64,000 nt of DNA from Bombyx mori (GCF_030269925.1 NC_085127.1:3851501-3915500); one strand, 5' to 3'; shown: positions 44,101 to 55,772, counted from the stretch's first letter. Made by a program: numbers and translations. Notes: a model not told the origin generated them from the sequence alone.

Positions 44101-44429
44101 TTTTTTTTTAAACTTCGTTTAGAATTAGGTTATGAGGATTGGAGTGACAACCCTGGACCACCCGAAGAATTATAACGGGAAGATGATTCAGCTAACACCC
44201 ACTCCACTTTATCGGCGTCAATGACGGCTGATAGCGGTAGTCCACTGACGTTTGCTGCCCAGTTTTGACCGTGACCAAGGTTAAGTTTTGCTCAAGATCA
44301 AGATTTTGCTTTTGAATCTGCCTTAGAAGATTTTGCTCAAGATTTTGATCAAATCAAGCTGCCGAGTTTTGACCAAGTCAACACATCAAATGAGATCTCC
44401 GATATGACTTCAATAAATTTATCAAAAAG

Positions 44430-44765
44430 TTCCTTATGTAAATAAATAAATAATTAATAGTTTAAAAAAGATAACAAAAAATTTATTAAAATTATTTTCT
44501 ATTTTTTAGTTGGATTTTCTATAAAAGCATATTTTGTTAGTTTTTTTAAACTATTATTTATTTATTTTTAATTTTTTAGTTGAATTCCAATTTCTTCAAT
44601 TTTTTTTTAAATTTTTTTTTGCTATTGAATTGTCATCGTAACTTAATAAGTGTACCAAATTTCGAGTTAATCCGACGTTTTGCAAGGGGTCAAAATCATG
44701 TTCAAAGATTCCGTTACAAACATACATACATACGTCTGAAGCTAATAAAAGCGTATTAAAAACAA
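44430..44765. repeat. AT-rich dispersed repeat with inverted arms
   Basis: Arms resembling AATAATAGTTTAAAAAA occur inverted at about 44441-44478 and 44525-44570. They are followed by CGACGTTTTGCAAGGGGTCA, CATGTTCAAAGATTCCGTTA and CATACGTCTGAAGCTAATAA ending GCGTATTAAAAA. The same module is found at 54215-54650 and, in part, at 16097-16170 and 59215-59310. Class unknown. Confidence 0.6.
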
Positions 44766-44959
44766 ATCACATTACCCACACACGGCACAGACCCTCAGCG
44801 GACTTGGTCACTGTTATATCTTCAGCAAAGATTGCCTTCATTTAAGGCAATCCAATTTCGGTCCACACAAGGCCTAATACTAAGGAAATTGGACCGCAAA
44901 AAGCAGATGAAGCAAACAATTTCATTTTATTTACGTTCCGATGGTGTTTTTACCGTCTT

Positions 44960-45320
44960 TTCAGTGATACCCTATCAAAAAAAGGGTGCGTGTACTTATG
45001 TACGCGCGTAAGAAGTTATACTTTATTTTTATTAAATTTATTTCTTTTTTTTTATATTAAATAATTAATAATAAATATTTAACGTTGATAATTTAATAAT
45101 ATTTAGTATGAATTATATTAAATAATAATTTTGTCATTTATATTACTAAAAAATGAATGCTAATACTAAACTTTTTTTTACGAGTGTACATGCGCGAAAG
45201 TTCACCTGCGGCTATATTCAGACACGCCAAGTTACATCGGTCGTATTGTGATGAGCGATTTAGTGAGCAACTTCATTCTGTTAATTTTGTGTCACGGTAC
45301 GCGCGCATCGTAAAATTTGC
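44960..45320 (+). repeat. Unclassified repeat X, plus orientation
   Basis: GGGTGCGTGTACTTATGTAC, GCGTAAGAAGTTATACTT, an AT-rich centre, then GAAAGTTCACCTGCGGCTAT and TTTGTGTCACGGTACGCGCG. A reversed copy with the same two outer blocks lies at 50640-51000. The type of element is not recognised. Confidence 0.55.
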
Positions 45321-45471
45321 GATTCCGATCCGGTGATAGATTATGCGAATCACTGCTATTGCTAGGGTCAATGGTAGCAGCTCTCTCAGTATGAGCCCGC
45401 AATCTCACCTACCGGAACGCGTGTAATTGGAATACCTTTTTTGGCTACCAACAATTAGATAGGTAAAAAAT
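45321..45471 (+). mobile_element. LINE 3' UTR, relative of family 2
   Basis: GCGATTCCGATCCGGTGATA, GATTATGCGAATCACTGCTA, TTGCTAGGGTCAATGGTAGC and GATAGGTAAAAAATAATAA. Diverged and 5'-truncated; it abuts repeat X. Confidence 0.55.
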
Positions 45472-45530
45472 AATAATAGCAGCAAACTCTCTCTCTCTCA
45501 ACAATAGCACATTTAATTTAATTGATTAAT

Positions 45531-45772
45531 ATTACTGGTAGGACCTCTTGTGTCCGCACAGGTAGGTACCGCCACCCCGCCTATTTCTGCCGTGAAGCAG
45601 TAATGCTTTTCGGTTTGAAGGGTGGGGTAGCCGTTGTAACTATACTGAGACTTTAGAACTTATATCTTAAGGTGGGTGGCGAATTTACATTGAAGATGTC
45701 TATGGACTCCGGTAACCACTTAACAACCAGGTGGGCTGTGAGCTTGTCCAACCATCAAATCAATAAAAAAAA
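45531..45772 (+). repeat. Bm1 SINE, 5'-truncated
   Basis: ATTACTGGTAGGACCTCTTG (one GGT unit short), GAAGCAGTAATGCTTTTCGG, GGTGGGCTGTGAGCTTGTCC, A tail. No head. Confidence 0.85.
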
Positions 45773-46148
45773 TCGAATATTAGATCGACATTGAAAACAA
45801 ATTTAAATGAATAGATTATTTGAGTTGTGAAAAAAAAAACAACAGGCACCTCTACTTTAAGAGCGATGTTTACATTTCGTTTAGAACATTGTTTTAGTGG
45901 CGCACGGCTCGCTTCTAAATGGATCATGATTTACATTTGTGTTGCCATACGAACAAACATTTTTAAGTATCTAAAATAATTGATCAATAAATTTGGATTT
46001 GATTTTTGGTCTTGAAAAAATAAGTACTTAATACATCTCGGTACGTTTAAATTGTAATCAAATTGTAATAATGAACGTAACAAAATTCCCAAAACGGTAT
46101 CCCGGATCGAATAAATAAAAATAATTGGTGCGTTGTAAAACTTTAAGA
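45773..46148. other. Stretch without a recognised gene
   Basis: AT-rich spacer between two truncated Bm1 copies; nothing recognised. Confidence 0.5.
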
Positions 46149-46395
46149 TACTGGTGGTAGGACCTCTTGTGAGTCCTCTGGTGAGGTACCACCACCCCGC
46201 CTATTTCTTCCGTGAAGCAGTAATGCGTTTCAGTTTAAAGGGTGGGGCAGTCGTTGTAACTTTATTGAGACCTTAGAACTTATATCTCAAGGTGGGTGGC
46301 GCATTTACGTTGCACATATCTATGGGCTCCAGTAACCACTTAACACCAGGTGGGCTGTGAGCTCGTCCACCCATCTAAACAATAAATAAAAAAAA
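46149..46395 (+). repeat. Bm1 SINE, 5'-truncated
   Basis: TACTGGTGGTAGGACCTCTT, GAAGCAGTAATGCGTTTCAG, GTGGGCTGTGAGCTCGTCCA and an A-rich tail. Confidence 0.87.
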
Positions 46396-47056
46396 CAAGA
46401 AAAAAAAATCCTTAACATTCTGTAGAATAGGATGAGTCCTGCCTGACTCTGTTTTATCTATTAATAAACAGGCTATCCTATTTACTACCGTAAATACCCT
46501 ATTATTTCTCCTAAGTAACCCACTGCCCAAAGGACGCTATTATCAATAAGGCTAGGGTGTACCCTATTAATAAATATGCAGATGTAAAAAAAAACCGTAC
46601 GTGAATTCAAAAGGCTACTTTCCTAATGTAAATGAAAAACATTATCCATAAACCATAACACCTAATTGGGATAATTAAAACTAAATTCATCAACTCTTTG
46701 TGGATGACTACCGATCCTGTTCCTTCGAGAACACTAACTAAATCACATATAAATCGAATCACGATGAGCTATTTCAATTGCTAGAGTAAATTTTGTAGGA
46801 AGCTCAGTTGACAGTAGTATTATTTATTATTACTAGTAGTATTAGACAGTAGTATTACTGGTGTTTGAACTTCAAGCTTAAACGAATGCTACCACCCTGT
46901 ATTTATACTACGAACCAATCATACGTTCCTCTTTGAAGCGCGGTACAGCCTTTTCACAATACAACTGAAAGTGCGATCTACATGAGATAGAGACAGGTGT
47001 CAAAACGAATTTAAATAAAACAGCAATAAAATATATTTTTACGGACGAAACAGTAG
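46396..47056. other. Stretch without a recognised gene
   Basis: No frame or repeat family recognised. Confidence 0.45.
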
Positions 47057-47257
47057 GTATAGTTGTTGCAAAGTACGAGGGCACGTGGTATTTATTTGTA
47101 GTTGTAATCCTAAATATACATTTTCGTCAGTGTGTGCGCCCGACGGAGCGCGGTCAGTAGCTACATTAGATACATATAGCCTACATACGAAACGTATACA
47201 GATTGGTCACTCACACAACTAAGGGCGGCGCGCAGTCGTACTTTGCAACAACTATAC
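47057..47257. mobile_element. 201-bp MITE with perfect 22-bp terminal inverted repeats
   Basis: 47057-47078 (GTATAGTTGTTGCAAAGTAC plus GA) is the exact reverse complement of 47236-47257. The arms contain TA two bases in from the edge, so a TA target duplication with ends TAGTTGTTGCAA is possible, as in Tc1/mariner-type MITEs. The core is non-coding, with a GC-rich CCCGACGGAGCGCGG patch. No transposase is present. The arms differ from those of the maT-like copies, so another enzyme must have moved it. Confidence 0.75.
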
Positions 47258-47647
47258 TTTGTAACGTAATAAATAATAAATGAGATCAAATAATTAGTAA
47301 TCAAACTTTCCAGTGAAACCCAAAGTGACCGGTTAAATATATTGTAAGGTTTTTTGGGTATCGTATAGTGAATTTATCGCTCCGGCTTCGCTCGGGTCGC
47401 AAAAATTTCATAAAAAAAAATATAATACACACACATTAATACTTATATTGGCGTCAGGTTTCTAAAAATAGAAAATTATAAAGATAGTTTAAATATTATT
47501 ATTTTAAGGAACTTTTATTTTCATTTAAATAATATTTGTTTTATATCTATTTTTTATTATTTTTATATTATTATTTTTCTAATTTTCTTAAAAAGGTCAT
47601 ACATACAAAACAAAAGCCATTGAGCTTATTAAGTCAGAGCTTCCCTG

Positions 47648-48148
47648 CTCTATCCCATGATCTGTAAGCGGAGTAAAATGTCCCTTCGGAACAAGGTGAC
47701 ACTTTACAAAACTTGCATAAGGCCCGTCATGACTTACGCGAGTGTGGTGTTCGCTCACGCGGCCCGCACACACATAGACACCCTCCAATCCCTACAATCC
47801 CGCTTTTGCAGGTTAGCCGTCGGGGCTCCGTGGTTCGTGAGGAACGTCGACCTTCACGACGACCTGGGCCTCGAATCGATCCGCAAACACATGAAGTTAG
47901 TGTCGGAACGTTACTTCGATAAGGCTATGCGTCATGATAATCGCCTTATCGTTGCCGCCGCTGATTACTCCCCGAATCCTGATCACGCAGGAGCAAGTCA
48001 CCGTCGTCGCCCTAGACACGTCCTTACGGATCCATCAGATCCAATAACTCTTGCATTAGATACCTTCAGCTCTAACACTAGGAGCAGGCTGAGGAACACC
48101 GGTAACCATACTCGTCGAACTCGACAAAGAGGTCGACGTGCAACCTAA
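47648..48148 (+). pseudogene. C-terminal end of jockey LINE ORF2
   Basis: Open in frame from the truncation point (LYPMICKRSKMSLRNKVTLY) to the R-rich end and stop. It corresponds to the last ~166 residues of the ORF2 at 19247-22129, with a few substitutions (for example K for Y in the helix after SIRK, and T for A before FSSNTR). It lacks the endonuclease and the catalytic FADD region, so it is a dead copy. It has no start of its own. Confidence 0.9.
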
Positions 48149-48398
48149 CCCATGCATCAGCCCGCTGAGTTTCTCGCCGGATCTTCTCAGTGGGTCGCGA
48201 TTCCGATCCGGTAGTAGATTCATTCGCGAAGCAATTGCTCTTGAGTTGTTAGGTCTCCTTCGGAGGCGCTCGGGCAGTTGTTAGCAAATCCCCCCCCTCC
48301 TGGCTGAGCCTTTGCTCGCCCACCTGTCCTGGTGAAGCTGGAAAGGCCTCCGGGCCACCAGTAATCTTTCAATCATAAAAAAAAAAAAAAAAAAAAAA
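47648..48398 (+). mobile_element. 5'-truncated copy of the jockey LINE
   Basis: Flanked by the exact 9-bp duplication GCTTCCCTG at 47639-47647 and 48399-48407, with a poly(A) run before the second copy. Near-identical to 21630-22380 of the complete element. The hairpin stem differs in one base (CCCGCTGAG with CTCAGTGGG, giving a G-T pair). Confidence 0.92.
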
Positions 48399-48407
48399 GC
48401 TTCCCTG

Positions 48408-48918
48408 TACTGGCTGAGCCCTTGCTCGCCCACCACCTCTATAATATTAGTATAGATTTATTACTTATTATAAATATATGTTGGAGGATAAATCAAACAT
48501 TGATTTTATAAACGCATTTACGTACGTGTTTGAACGTATTTCTGTTTACCCTTTGTGCATTAAAATAAAGTGCAAGCTCCAGCCGCCACACTGTTTCTCG
48601 AATGAGAATCTGTGCAAATATGAGGAATCTATCGATATTCGGGAAAGACTGACAAATAATATAGTTCAAGGGGACTCAAGCGTCGAACTAGTCACCGTAC
48701 GTACAATTTCCCCAGATTTTTTAATTATTTATCAAGCTTGCAACCCAGGCGTGTGACGTGGACGCTGAAAAATAAATTGCTGTATAGAGGAATGAGAGTA
48801 GCGGGAATTGCATGATAAATATTTCAGTCTGGCGCCAATGCTAGGGTAAGCTGTCTGTTTTTATCCAAAGCAATTATAATAACGTAAAGAACACGTTAAT
48901 TATTTTAGTTGAGTAATT
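48408..48918. other. Stretch with a repeat junction and an unrecognised frame
   Basis: 48408-48460 fuses a scrap of the jockey 3' UTR (TACTGGCTGAGCCCTTGCTC) to a Helitron-like end (TATAATATTAGTATAGAT). An ATG frame at 48478-48756 (92 codons) follows. It matches nothing I know and is not called as a gene. Confidence 0.45.
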
Positions 48919-49580
48919 TATATTATGGTTAGGTATTATAAAATGGTCTTTTCCATTTTTATATACAGAGCGGAGACCTGGACCCTTAAAGCAGTTGATC
49001 GCAAACGCGTGGATGCTTTTGAGATGTGGTGCTGGAGAAGAATGCTCCGGATACCTTGGACAGCGAAGAGAAGCAATCAGTCTATCTTAGATCAACTGCA
49101 GATCAAGACTAGACTGTCCACACTCTGCCTTCGCCGCGCACTCGAGAACTTCGGTCATATTGCTCGGTAATCACCGGATAGCTTAGAAAGACTATTCGTG
49201 ACAGGGAAGATCGAGGGAAAGAGACCGCGCGGGCGCAGTCCGACAAGGTGGTTCGACCAAATCCGCACCACACTAGAGATCCCATTCCACGACGCCCTTC
49301 ATGCGGCCAATGATCGGAGGCGCTGGCGGGACATCACAAGGAGTAAAATCATGTCGAATTATAATGGTCACGACCCTCAGCAGTGAGGAAACGACGCGAG
49401 GAGGAGGATTATAAACTGACCAAGTAATAGTACGAGATGGACCGACGACCTGGTAAGAACCGCTGGGTCACGTTGGATGCAGGTGGCAACGGACCGGCCG
49501 CACTGGAGATCACTTGGAGAGGCCTATGTTCAGCAGTGGACAATGGACAGGCTGAGATGATGATGATGATGAAGTAAAGC
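48919..49580 (+). pseudogene. RTE-clade LINE C-terminus with ATG-repeat tail
   Basis: The frame reads YRAETWTLKAVDRKRVDAFE then MWCWRRMLRIPWTAKRSNQS, a hallmark of RTE-clade proteins. One in-frame stop lies at 49168-49170. Then SLERLFVTGKIEGKRPRGRS...RRWRDI continues to about 49386. The 3' region has TTCAGCAGTGGACAATGGAC and ends in (ATG)n at 49555-49574. 5'-truncated. Confidence 0.72.
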
Positions 49581-49604
49581 TTATATCATTTCAGAAGTGA
49601 ATCT

Positions 49605-49770
49605 TTTGAAGAGGAAGAGGTAGACTTAAGAAGAAATTGATGAATTGCGTGAAAGACGATATGTGTAAGAGGGGAGTGAGCGAAGAAATGGTATATGATA
49701 GAGGAGTATGGAAGAAGAAAACATGTTGCGCCGACCCCAGGTGACTGGGAGAAGGGTAGGAGAGATGACT
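49605..49770 (+). pseudogene. Second RTE-clade LINE 3' end
   Basis: Similar to 33105-33270: GTGAAAGACGATATGTGTAA, GAGTGAGCGAAGAAATGGTA, CATGTTGCGCCGACCCCAGG and TGACTGGGAGAAGGGTAGG. Encodes the last residues of the ORF (…EEMVYDRGVWKKKTCCADPR). Confidence 0.62.
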
Positions 49771-49830
49771 AGATATGCTCAAAAAGAGATCAGCTTTGAA
49801 ATCATGCAAGGTACTGTAAATAGTGTCCGG

Positions 49831-50075
49831 CTTTTTTTATTGCTTAGATGGGTGGACGAGCTCACAGCCCACCTGGTGTTAAGTGGTTACTGGAGCCCAT
49901 AGACATCTACGAAGTAAATGCGCCAAACACCTTGAGATATCAGTTCTAAGGTCTCAGTATAGTTACAACGGCTGCCCTACCCTTCAAACCGAAACGCATT
50001 ACTGCTTTACGGCAGAAATAGGCAGTGCGGTGGTACCTACCAGTGCGGACTCACAAGAGGTCCTACCACCAGTAA
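49831..50075 (-). repeat. Bm1 SINE, 5'-truncated
   Basis: CTTTTTTTATTGCTTAGATG, GACGAGCTCACAGCCCACCT, GAAACGCATTACTGCTTTAC, end CCTACCACCAGTAA. Confidence 0.87.
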
Positions 50076-50639
50076 AAGACCACCGGCTGTCACTTATGTT
50101 CATTTATGATTATCCCTAAACCGAACCTATAACGTACTAGTACATTACTCTCAATAATTCGATTCGCCACGTCTCGACCTCCCGTGGTTCAGGAAACTAG
50201 GGCTCCCCGCGGCGCCACCCGGGACCTAATCGCGAAACCGCATTACAGCAAAACTAATATTATTTTATCCGAAAGAAAATGCGTGTCGTAACAAAGTTTT
50301 CTATCCTCAATAAATAATCTATAATACGACTTAACTTGGATAATAGATTGTTACAGAGAAATGTAATCGGGTCTCTAATTTTTTTACTTTTTTTTTTTTA
50401 CAACTCACACAGTAAAACAGATCTTCCAACGCGCTTGAAGGAGGCACAGTCCCCAAGATACTGGCTACGTTGCCTCGTTAGACAGCCAGACTCACTCTCT
50501 GTGCAAAGTACCAGCCAGCCTTAGCATCATGTGTAACCTCCTTCAAAATTGATATCTTAGCTACTCACTCAATCGTATGTCCGCTTGCTACGCGAGCAAG
50601 GTAAATTTTTTTTGCATCTTGGCAAATAATTTCTAAGTC
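50076..50639. other. Stretch without a recognised gene
   Basis: A GC-richer patch at 50160-50240 (CACGTCTCGACCTCCCGTGG) is unassigned. The rest shows no feature. Confidence 0.45.
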
Positions 50640-51000
50640 TATTGAAGTTATACTTTATTAGGTGCGTTATGAAAAATTGATGAGAGTGAAATTTTACGAT
50701 GCGCGCGCACCGTGACACAAAATTAACAGAAATGAAGTTGCCCACTAAATCGCTCATTTAAAATACGACCGACGTAACTTGGCGAGTCTGAATATAGCCG
50801 CAGGTGAACTTTCCGAACCGTACCGAGAATTACCGAATTTATACGATGTCAAGAAAAGGGATGTCCAATATGCGTGTTTGAGGATGTTGTTTAATCGAAT
50901 TTTTTTTTCAAATTGATTAAAATTTAAAAAAATAAAATAAAAATATAGTATAACTTCTTACGCGCGTACATATGTACACGCACCCTTTTTTATTATATAG
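50640..51000 (-). repeat. Unclassified repeat X, minus orientation
   Basis: AAATTTTACGATGCGCGCGC, GTGACACAAAATTAACAGAA, GAATATAGCCGCAGGTGAAC and, at 50945-50990, AGTATAACTTCTTACGCGCG: the reversed outer blocks of 44960-45320. The AT-rich centre differs in length and sequence. Confidence 0.55.
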
Positions 51001-51090
51001 CAATTGTTCCACCCTTAAAACGGGAACGGATTACCGCTTTGCGGTAGGAAATATTCTATTCTATACTATTTCTGAACACGTGTTTAGTTA

Positions 51091-51501
51091 AGTCGTCGTG
51101 GCCTAAGGCATAAGACGTCCGGTGCATTCGTGTTGAGCGATGCACCGGTGTTCGAATCCCAGGTGGGTACCATTTTTTCTAATTAAATACGTACTCAACA
51201 TATTATTATGTTCACGGTTGACTTCCACGGTGAAGGAATAACATCGTGTAATAAAAATCAAACCTGCAAAATTATAATTTGCGTAATTACTGGTGGTAGG
51301 AGCTCTTAGGAGTCCGCGTGATTAGGTACCACCACCCTGTCTATTTCTACCGTGAAGAAGCCGTTGTAACTATACATGAGACTTTAACTTATATCTCAAG
51401 GCGGGTGTCGCATTTACGTCGTAGATGCCTATGGGTTCCAGTAACCAATTAACCCCAGGTGGGCTGCGAACTCGTCCACGCATCTAAGCAATAAAAAAAA
51501 A
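51091..51501 (+). repeat. Bm1 SINE, full length
   Basis: The tRNA-like head at 51091-51165 contains AGTCGTCGTGGCCTAAGGCA and the B-box match GGTGTTCGAATCCC. The middle follows (GTTGACTTCCACGGTGAAGG), then a body with a short deletion around GAAGAAGCCGTTG, and an A tail. Confidence 0.9.
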
Positions 51502-51789
51502 CTTTTCACCGTAATATCTATTCTACGCTTAATTACATTTATCGTAAATTCAAAGTTTCCATGTTATACAATCAAATCGAAATAGCTGAATAGATTTGGA
51601 TAAAATTACGTTTCAAAGTAAACGTGATGATTAAATGCAACAATGTGTTCGCGGGTTCGTGGTTTTGTCAGACAACGGAGAGTGACATGTTGTGCAGCTC
51701 TTTATCCCGGGAACATGCAACGTGCTTCATTCTTTCTCAATTAGATATTTAAACCGGGTGAAGCCGAGATCGTGCACTAAAATAAATTG

Positions 51790-52444
51790 TCTATACTTAA
51801 TATTATAAAGAGGAAAGATTTGTTTGTTTGTTTGTGTTGAATAGGCACCGAAACTACTGAACCGATTTGATAAATTCTTTCAATGTTTGGAAGCTACATT
51901 ATTCCCGAGTGACATAGGTTATAAGTGAAAAAAATTAGGGATCCTTACTAAAACTTCAATAATGTAACCTAAGATGTAAAAAAATTACCCAAAGTATTCT
52001 TTACATCGCGTGCCCTGCGAAAACTATTGATGATAGAATAAAATAATATAGTAAGACTTTGTAGAACACATCATTATTTACAAAAAGTGTCGCGACAGTA
52101 TATGTCTCACTATTATAGTTATGCCGCAATTGTGTAGAGCGTGGACTGTAATTTGTGCTGGTCGCTTCAATAATTAAATACATTCAGAGAGAAGGTTAAT
52201 TTTATTTTGTTCTAATGTAGTTACAACACGTGCACGTACGACCAGAATTTTTGATTGACTTACAATGACTGTGTTGAAACAATTATTATTCTGTTTCAAA
52301 ATAAAAATAAAAATTAATACAACCTTCATGTTTAAAATTGCTCTAAACAGCAATAAGTGTTCTTTTATTTTAAAAAATAAAACAACCTCAAATATCGTTG
52401 AAATTTTTGTTAAAGACCCGAGCGGAGCCGGAGCGGGTCGCTTG
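51790..52444 (+). mobile_element. Helitron-like element, family H4, long version
   Basis: Starts TCTATACTTAATATTATAAA and ends GAGCCGGAGCGGGTCGCTTG, where CTTG replaces the usual CTAG. The inside carries AAGATTTGTTTGTTTGTTTG and ACATCGCGTGCCCTGCGAAA, found reversed at 8930-9366. The base before the start is G, so the A/T site is not perfect. Frames crossing it are not coding. Confidence 0.5.
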
Positions 52445-52751
52445 TAAACAATAATTTAATTCCGAAATGACAAACAGACTACAAAAACGTCCTGTGCAAT
52501 GCGAAACGACGAACGACGTAATCCTGGGCCGAGCGCACCCTAATCCTTGGAAATTTAATTCGAATTAGCACCACACTTTTGAGGCCCTTCTTATCTTGGC
52601 AGGCTGTAAAGATCCCTAGGGACTTTGTAGGGTGACCAAATGTAAAACAACCCGGATAAACTATTGTAGTTATTTTATTATTAAAAGGCGATTTTGTGAT
52701 TTCCAGAAATGTTATTGTGTTATATTTAAGCCTTTTTGTCTTTCCTTGTTG
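52445..52751. other. Stretch without a recognised gene
   Basis: No feature recognised. The minus-strand frame at 52479-52790 overlaps a Bm1 and is not called. Confidence 0.45.
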
Positions 52752-52988
52752 TACTGGTATTAGGACGTCTTGTGAGTCTGCCACCACCACCCTATCTATT
52801 ACAGCCGTGAAGCAATAATGCGTTTCGATTTGAAAAGTTGGGCCGTTGTATGTACTGTAAAAACGGAGACCTTAGAACTTATGTCTCGAGGTAGCGGCAT
52901 TTACGTCGTAGGTGTCTATGGACTCTGGTGTCTACTTAACACCAGGTGGACCGTGAGCTTGTGTACCCCCCTAAGCAATAAAAAAAAA
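52752..52988 (+). repeat. Bm1 SINE, 5'-truncated, diverged
   Basis: TACTGGTATTAGGACGTCTT, GAAGCAATAATGCGTTTCGA, GGTGGACCGTGAGCTTGTGT and an A tail. More diverged than most copies. Confidence 0.8.
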
Positions 52989-53090
52989 GTTTATGTTTTA
53001 TTTAATGTTTTACTTATCATTTAGAATTAAGACCGTGGCAAAGAAATAAACCTGATTCAAAAATCTTCCCTGTTATTAGATATTAGAATA

Positions 53091-53407
53091 AATATCCAAC
53101 CCAGGCGACGGGGCAAGGGAAGGCCATCGTCGCTGAGAACATGTCTTTTAGGACTCCCCGGATCCACGGATGCCTTTAGGTAACCCTCTTCAAGTAACTG
53201 GTCACCCATAGACACAACCCACTTAGTTCTCGCCCGATGTTCTCAGTGGGTCGCGTTTCCGATCCAACGGTAGATTCTGCGAAGCACTGCTCTTGCTAAG
53301 GAGAGTGTTAGCACATTCTCTCAGATTGAGCCTCGTGAGCTCATCTACCGGTCACAGCGGAGCTAGAATTAGCTTCTTAGGCTACCAGCGAATAGGCCAG
53401 TAAAATC
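53091..53407 (+). mobile_element. Jockey-clade LINE 3' end, family 2, diverged
   Basis: A degenerate C-terminal coding trace lies at 53091-53200. The 3' UTR follows with CACTTAGTTCTCGCCCGATG, TTCTCAGTGGGTCGCGTTTC, GGTAGATTCTGCGAAGCACT and CAGCGAATAGGCCAGTAAAA. Confidence 0.6.
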
Positions 53408-54214
53408 ATGCTTATTTAATTTGAATTTTTTTATTCATTGGTTTATGCCATTAGTTAACGTCATTTTCAAATACCACTCTCCTTCTCGTCCTCGTTGATC
53501 TTGCTTTCTTCTTTTTCCTTTTCTTACAATCTTTTCTCACTCAGCCTAAAAAAAATAACTTATAAATCCTCTCGACTATTATGAGTAATGTTTCAAAGAT
53601 TTTCCAAAAACCTAAAAAATTATGGTCACAGCACTGGGGACAAAATTGGTCTCTTGTAGTACGAAAACGGGGGGACACCTCGATCTGCCGAAGCGATTAA
53701 CAATAGCAATGGTTTTAATTAGTCGGTTCTGTTTTAAACGGTAGATTGAATATTGAAATTATATAAATGAATGCAGTATGGTCCTAAATTATTAATCGGT
53801 AATGCTTATTTCTTCCTGATATATTGTCTCAAATCTAACGACTAAGAGAAGTTTAAAGTTAAGAAGCACATCACAAATGTCGAGTGTACATATATCTACA
53901 GTTTGTTTACAAAGGATAGTGATTTTAACTATTTTATGAAATTTTACAAAATCAAGCCGACGAAAACAAATTAATTCCACTCGTAATACCTACGCAAGGC
54001 CATTAAAATAAATAAAATACCCAAATTGAATAGAGAAGGTAATCATCCAACACTTTTACCCCCTTGTTAGATGAAAACCCAAGTTAATCTATCAGACCTC
54101 AAGATATTGTAATTTCTTTTTGTTCGATAAGGAACTTAAATATAAAAAAAGACGAGATTTTTAATTAACAAAAAAAAAATGTCGACGAATAACAAACAAC
54201 AACAACAATCGGAA
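53408..54214. other. Stretch without a recognised gene
   Basis: AT-rich with no recognised frame or repeat. Confidence 0.45.
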
Positions 54215-54650
54215 ATAATAAATTAATAAATAATAGTTTAAAAAAACTAACAAAATACGCTTTTATAGAAAATCCAACTAAAAAATAGAAAATAAATTTG
54301 AATTAAAAATAGTGTAAGAAAAAATGATTTTATTGTAAAAAAGCGTGGGGTGCATGGTATAAGTTATAATTATTCATAAAATATTTATAACTACTTAGTT
54401 ATTCAACTATTTTGTTAGTTTTTTTAAACTATTATTTATTTTTCATTTTTAGTTGAATTTCAATTATCACAAATTTGTTTTTTTCAATTATTTTTTTTAT
54501 ATTGAATTGTCATCGTTCCTTAATAAGTTATACCAAATTTCGGGTTAATCCTACGTTTTGAAAGGGGTCAAAATCATGTTCAAAGATTCCGTTACAAACA
54601 TACATACATACCTACGTCTGAAGCTAATAAAAGCGTATTAAAAAGAAAAC
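54215..54650. repeat. AT-rich repeat with ~33-bp inverted arms
   Basis: AATAATAGTTTAAAAAAACT with flanks at about 54230-54262 is repeated in reverse at about 54408-54441. Next come GGGTTAATCCTACGTTTTGA, GGGGTCAAAATCATGTTCAA and GAAGCTAATAAAAGCGTATT. Family shared with 44430-44765. The arm itself contains the palindrome TAGTTT...AAACTA. Confidence 0.6.
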
Positions 54651-55772
54651 GCGATTTTATACCTTCAATTTAGTTTTAATTAAGAAAATGACCCGCGAAT
54701 GAAAAACGAAGAAAATGCAAAAAAAAAACAAAATGTGTGCAATTCACACGTGGTAGAAGTGAAACCTTCCAAAATTAAAATACAATTATCCTAAACGTCT
54801 TAAGTATATGTAAAATTTTGTCATTAGTAAATAATTGTAAGGTAGCGCCCTCTGTGAATTGATATTTCAATTTCACGTATAATCCTAAATTAAAATTCAC
54901 TACAAGAGCTTTCATACACACGTTAGTATTAAAAAATCTCACAGATGGCGCTGTATTAAATAGTATGTATATTTCTGTCTCATTCTTTGCTGGCTTCATC
55001 CTACACATTTTTGTATTTGTGTCTCTTACCTGTCGTTTTTTCCGTTGCATCCGGTTTGAAATCACAACGATTCTAAAGAAGTTTTCACTTCAATATACTT
55101 CCAGATATGTTTATAAGTATTGAAGTGGATTTCTATAAGCAATTAGGTCACCCGCGCCAACAGTCCTGGACTCCTGATTACACCCGATGCGTTGTCAACC
55201 AAGCGAACTCGTGAACTCATATTTCGTTTTTATACAAATTTGTTTTACAATTTACATTCAACTTCCTTTTTTTCTGTTCTCATTTTGTTTTTCAAATAAA
55301 GTGACGCGCACTTATGATAAAATGAAAAATGTACGCGTTAACTTTTGTACTTATAGAATCCGCACAATGAAATTTCTGTGACTACCCAGAGTGGAAACTA
55401 ATCTTCTCTTAGCAGTTCTTAATACACATTTTCATTAACAAACGTTTTTCACTGTGGTAACCCGTCGATCTTGAACCAGAGTGGCTCTGGGAATACGGTC
55501 TTTCGTCAATCGCTGCACCGGCTACTCTTAACTTGAGAGCCGCATACCCATAAAATCGTTTATCACTAATATTTATTTCTTTATTTATATTTATTTTATT
55601 TATTACAACTTCATGTAAAATTTACATTGACCGACTTAATGCCTAAGGCATTCTCTACCAGTCAACCAAAGGTAGTGCAGAGTAAATAGTGGTAGGTGCA
55701 ATGAAATTTATATTAAGTTACAAATACATACACAAAATATTTAATATCTAAAGCAAGTTTAGCTTCCAGCAG
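54651..55772. other. Long stretch without a recognised gene
   Basis: A minus-strand 96-codon frame (54775-55065) is not recognised. Around 55570-55690 a TTTATT-rich run followed by AGGCATTCTCTACCAGTCAA may be a minus-strand LINE tail. Otherwise unassigned. Confidence 0.4.

Noticed and set aside
48478..48756. A 92-codon plus-strand frame starting with an ATG.
   Set aside because: It looks moderately protein-like but matches nothing I know and is flanked by repeat debris. A transcript or cross-species conservation would change this.
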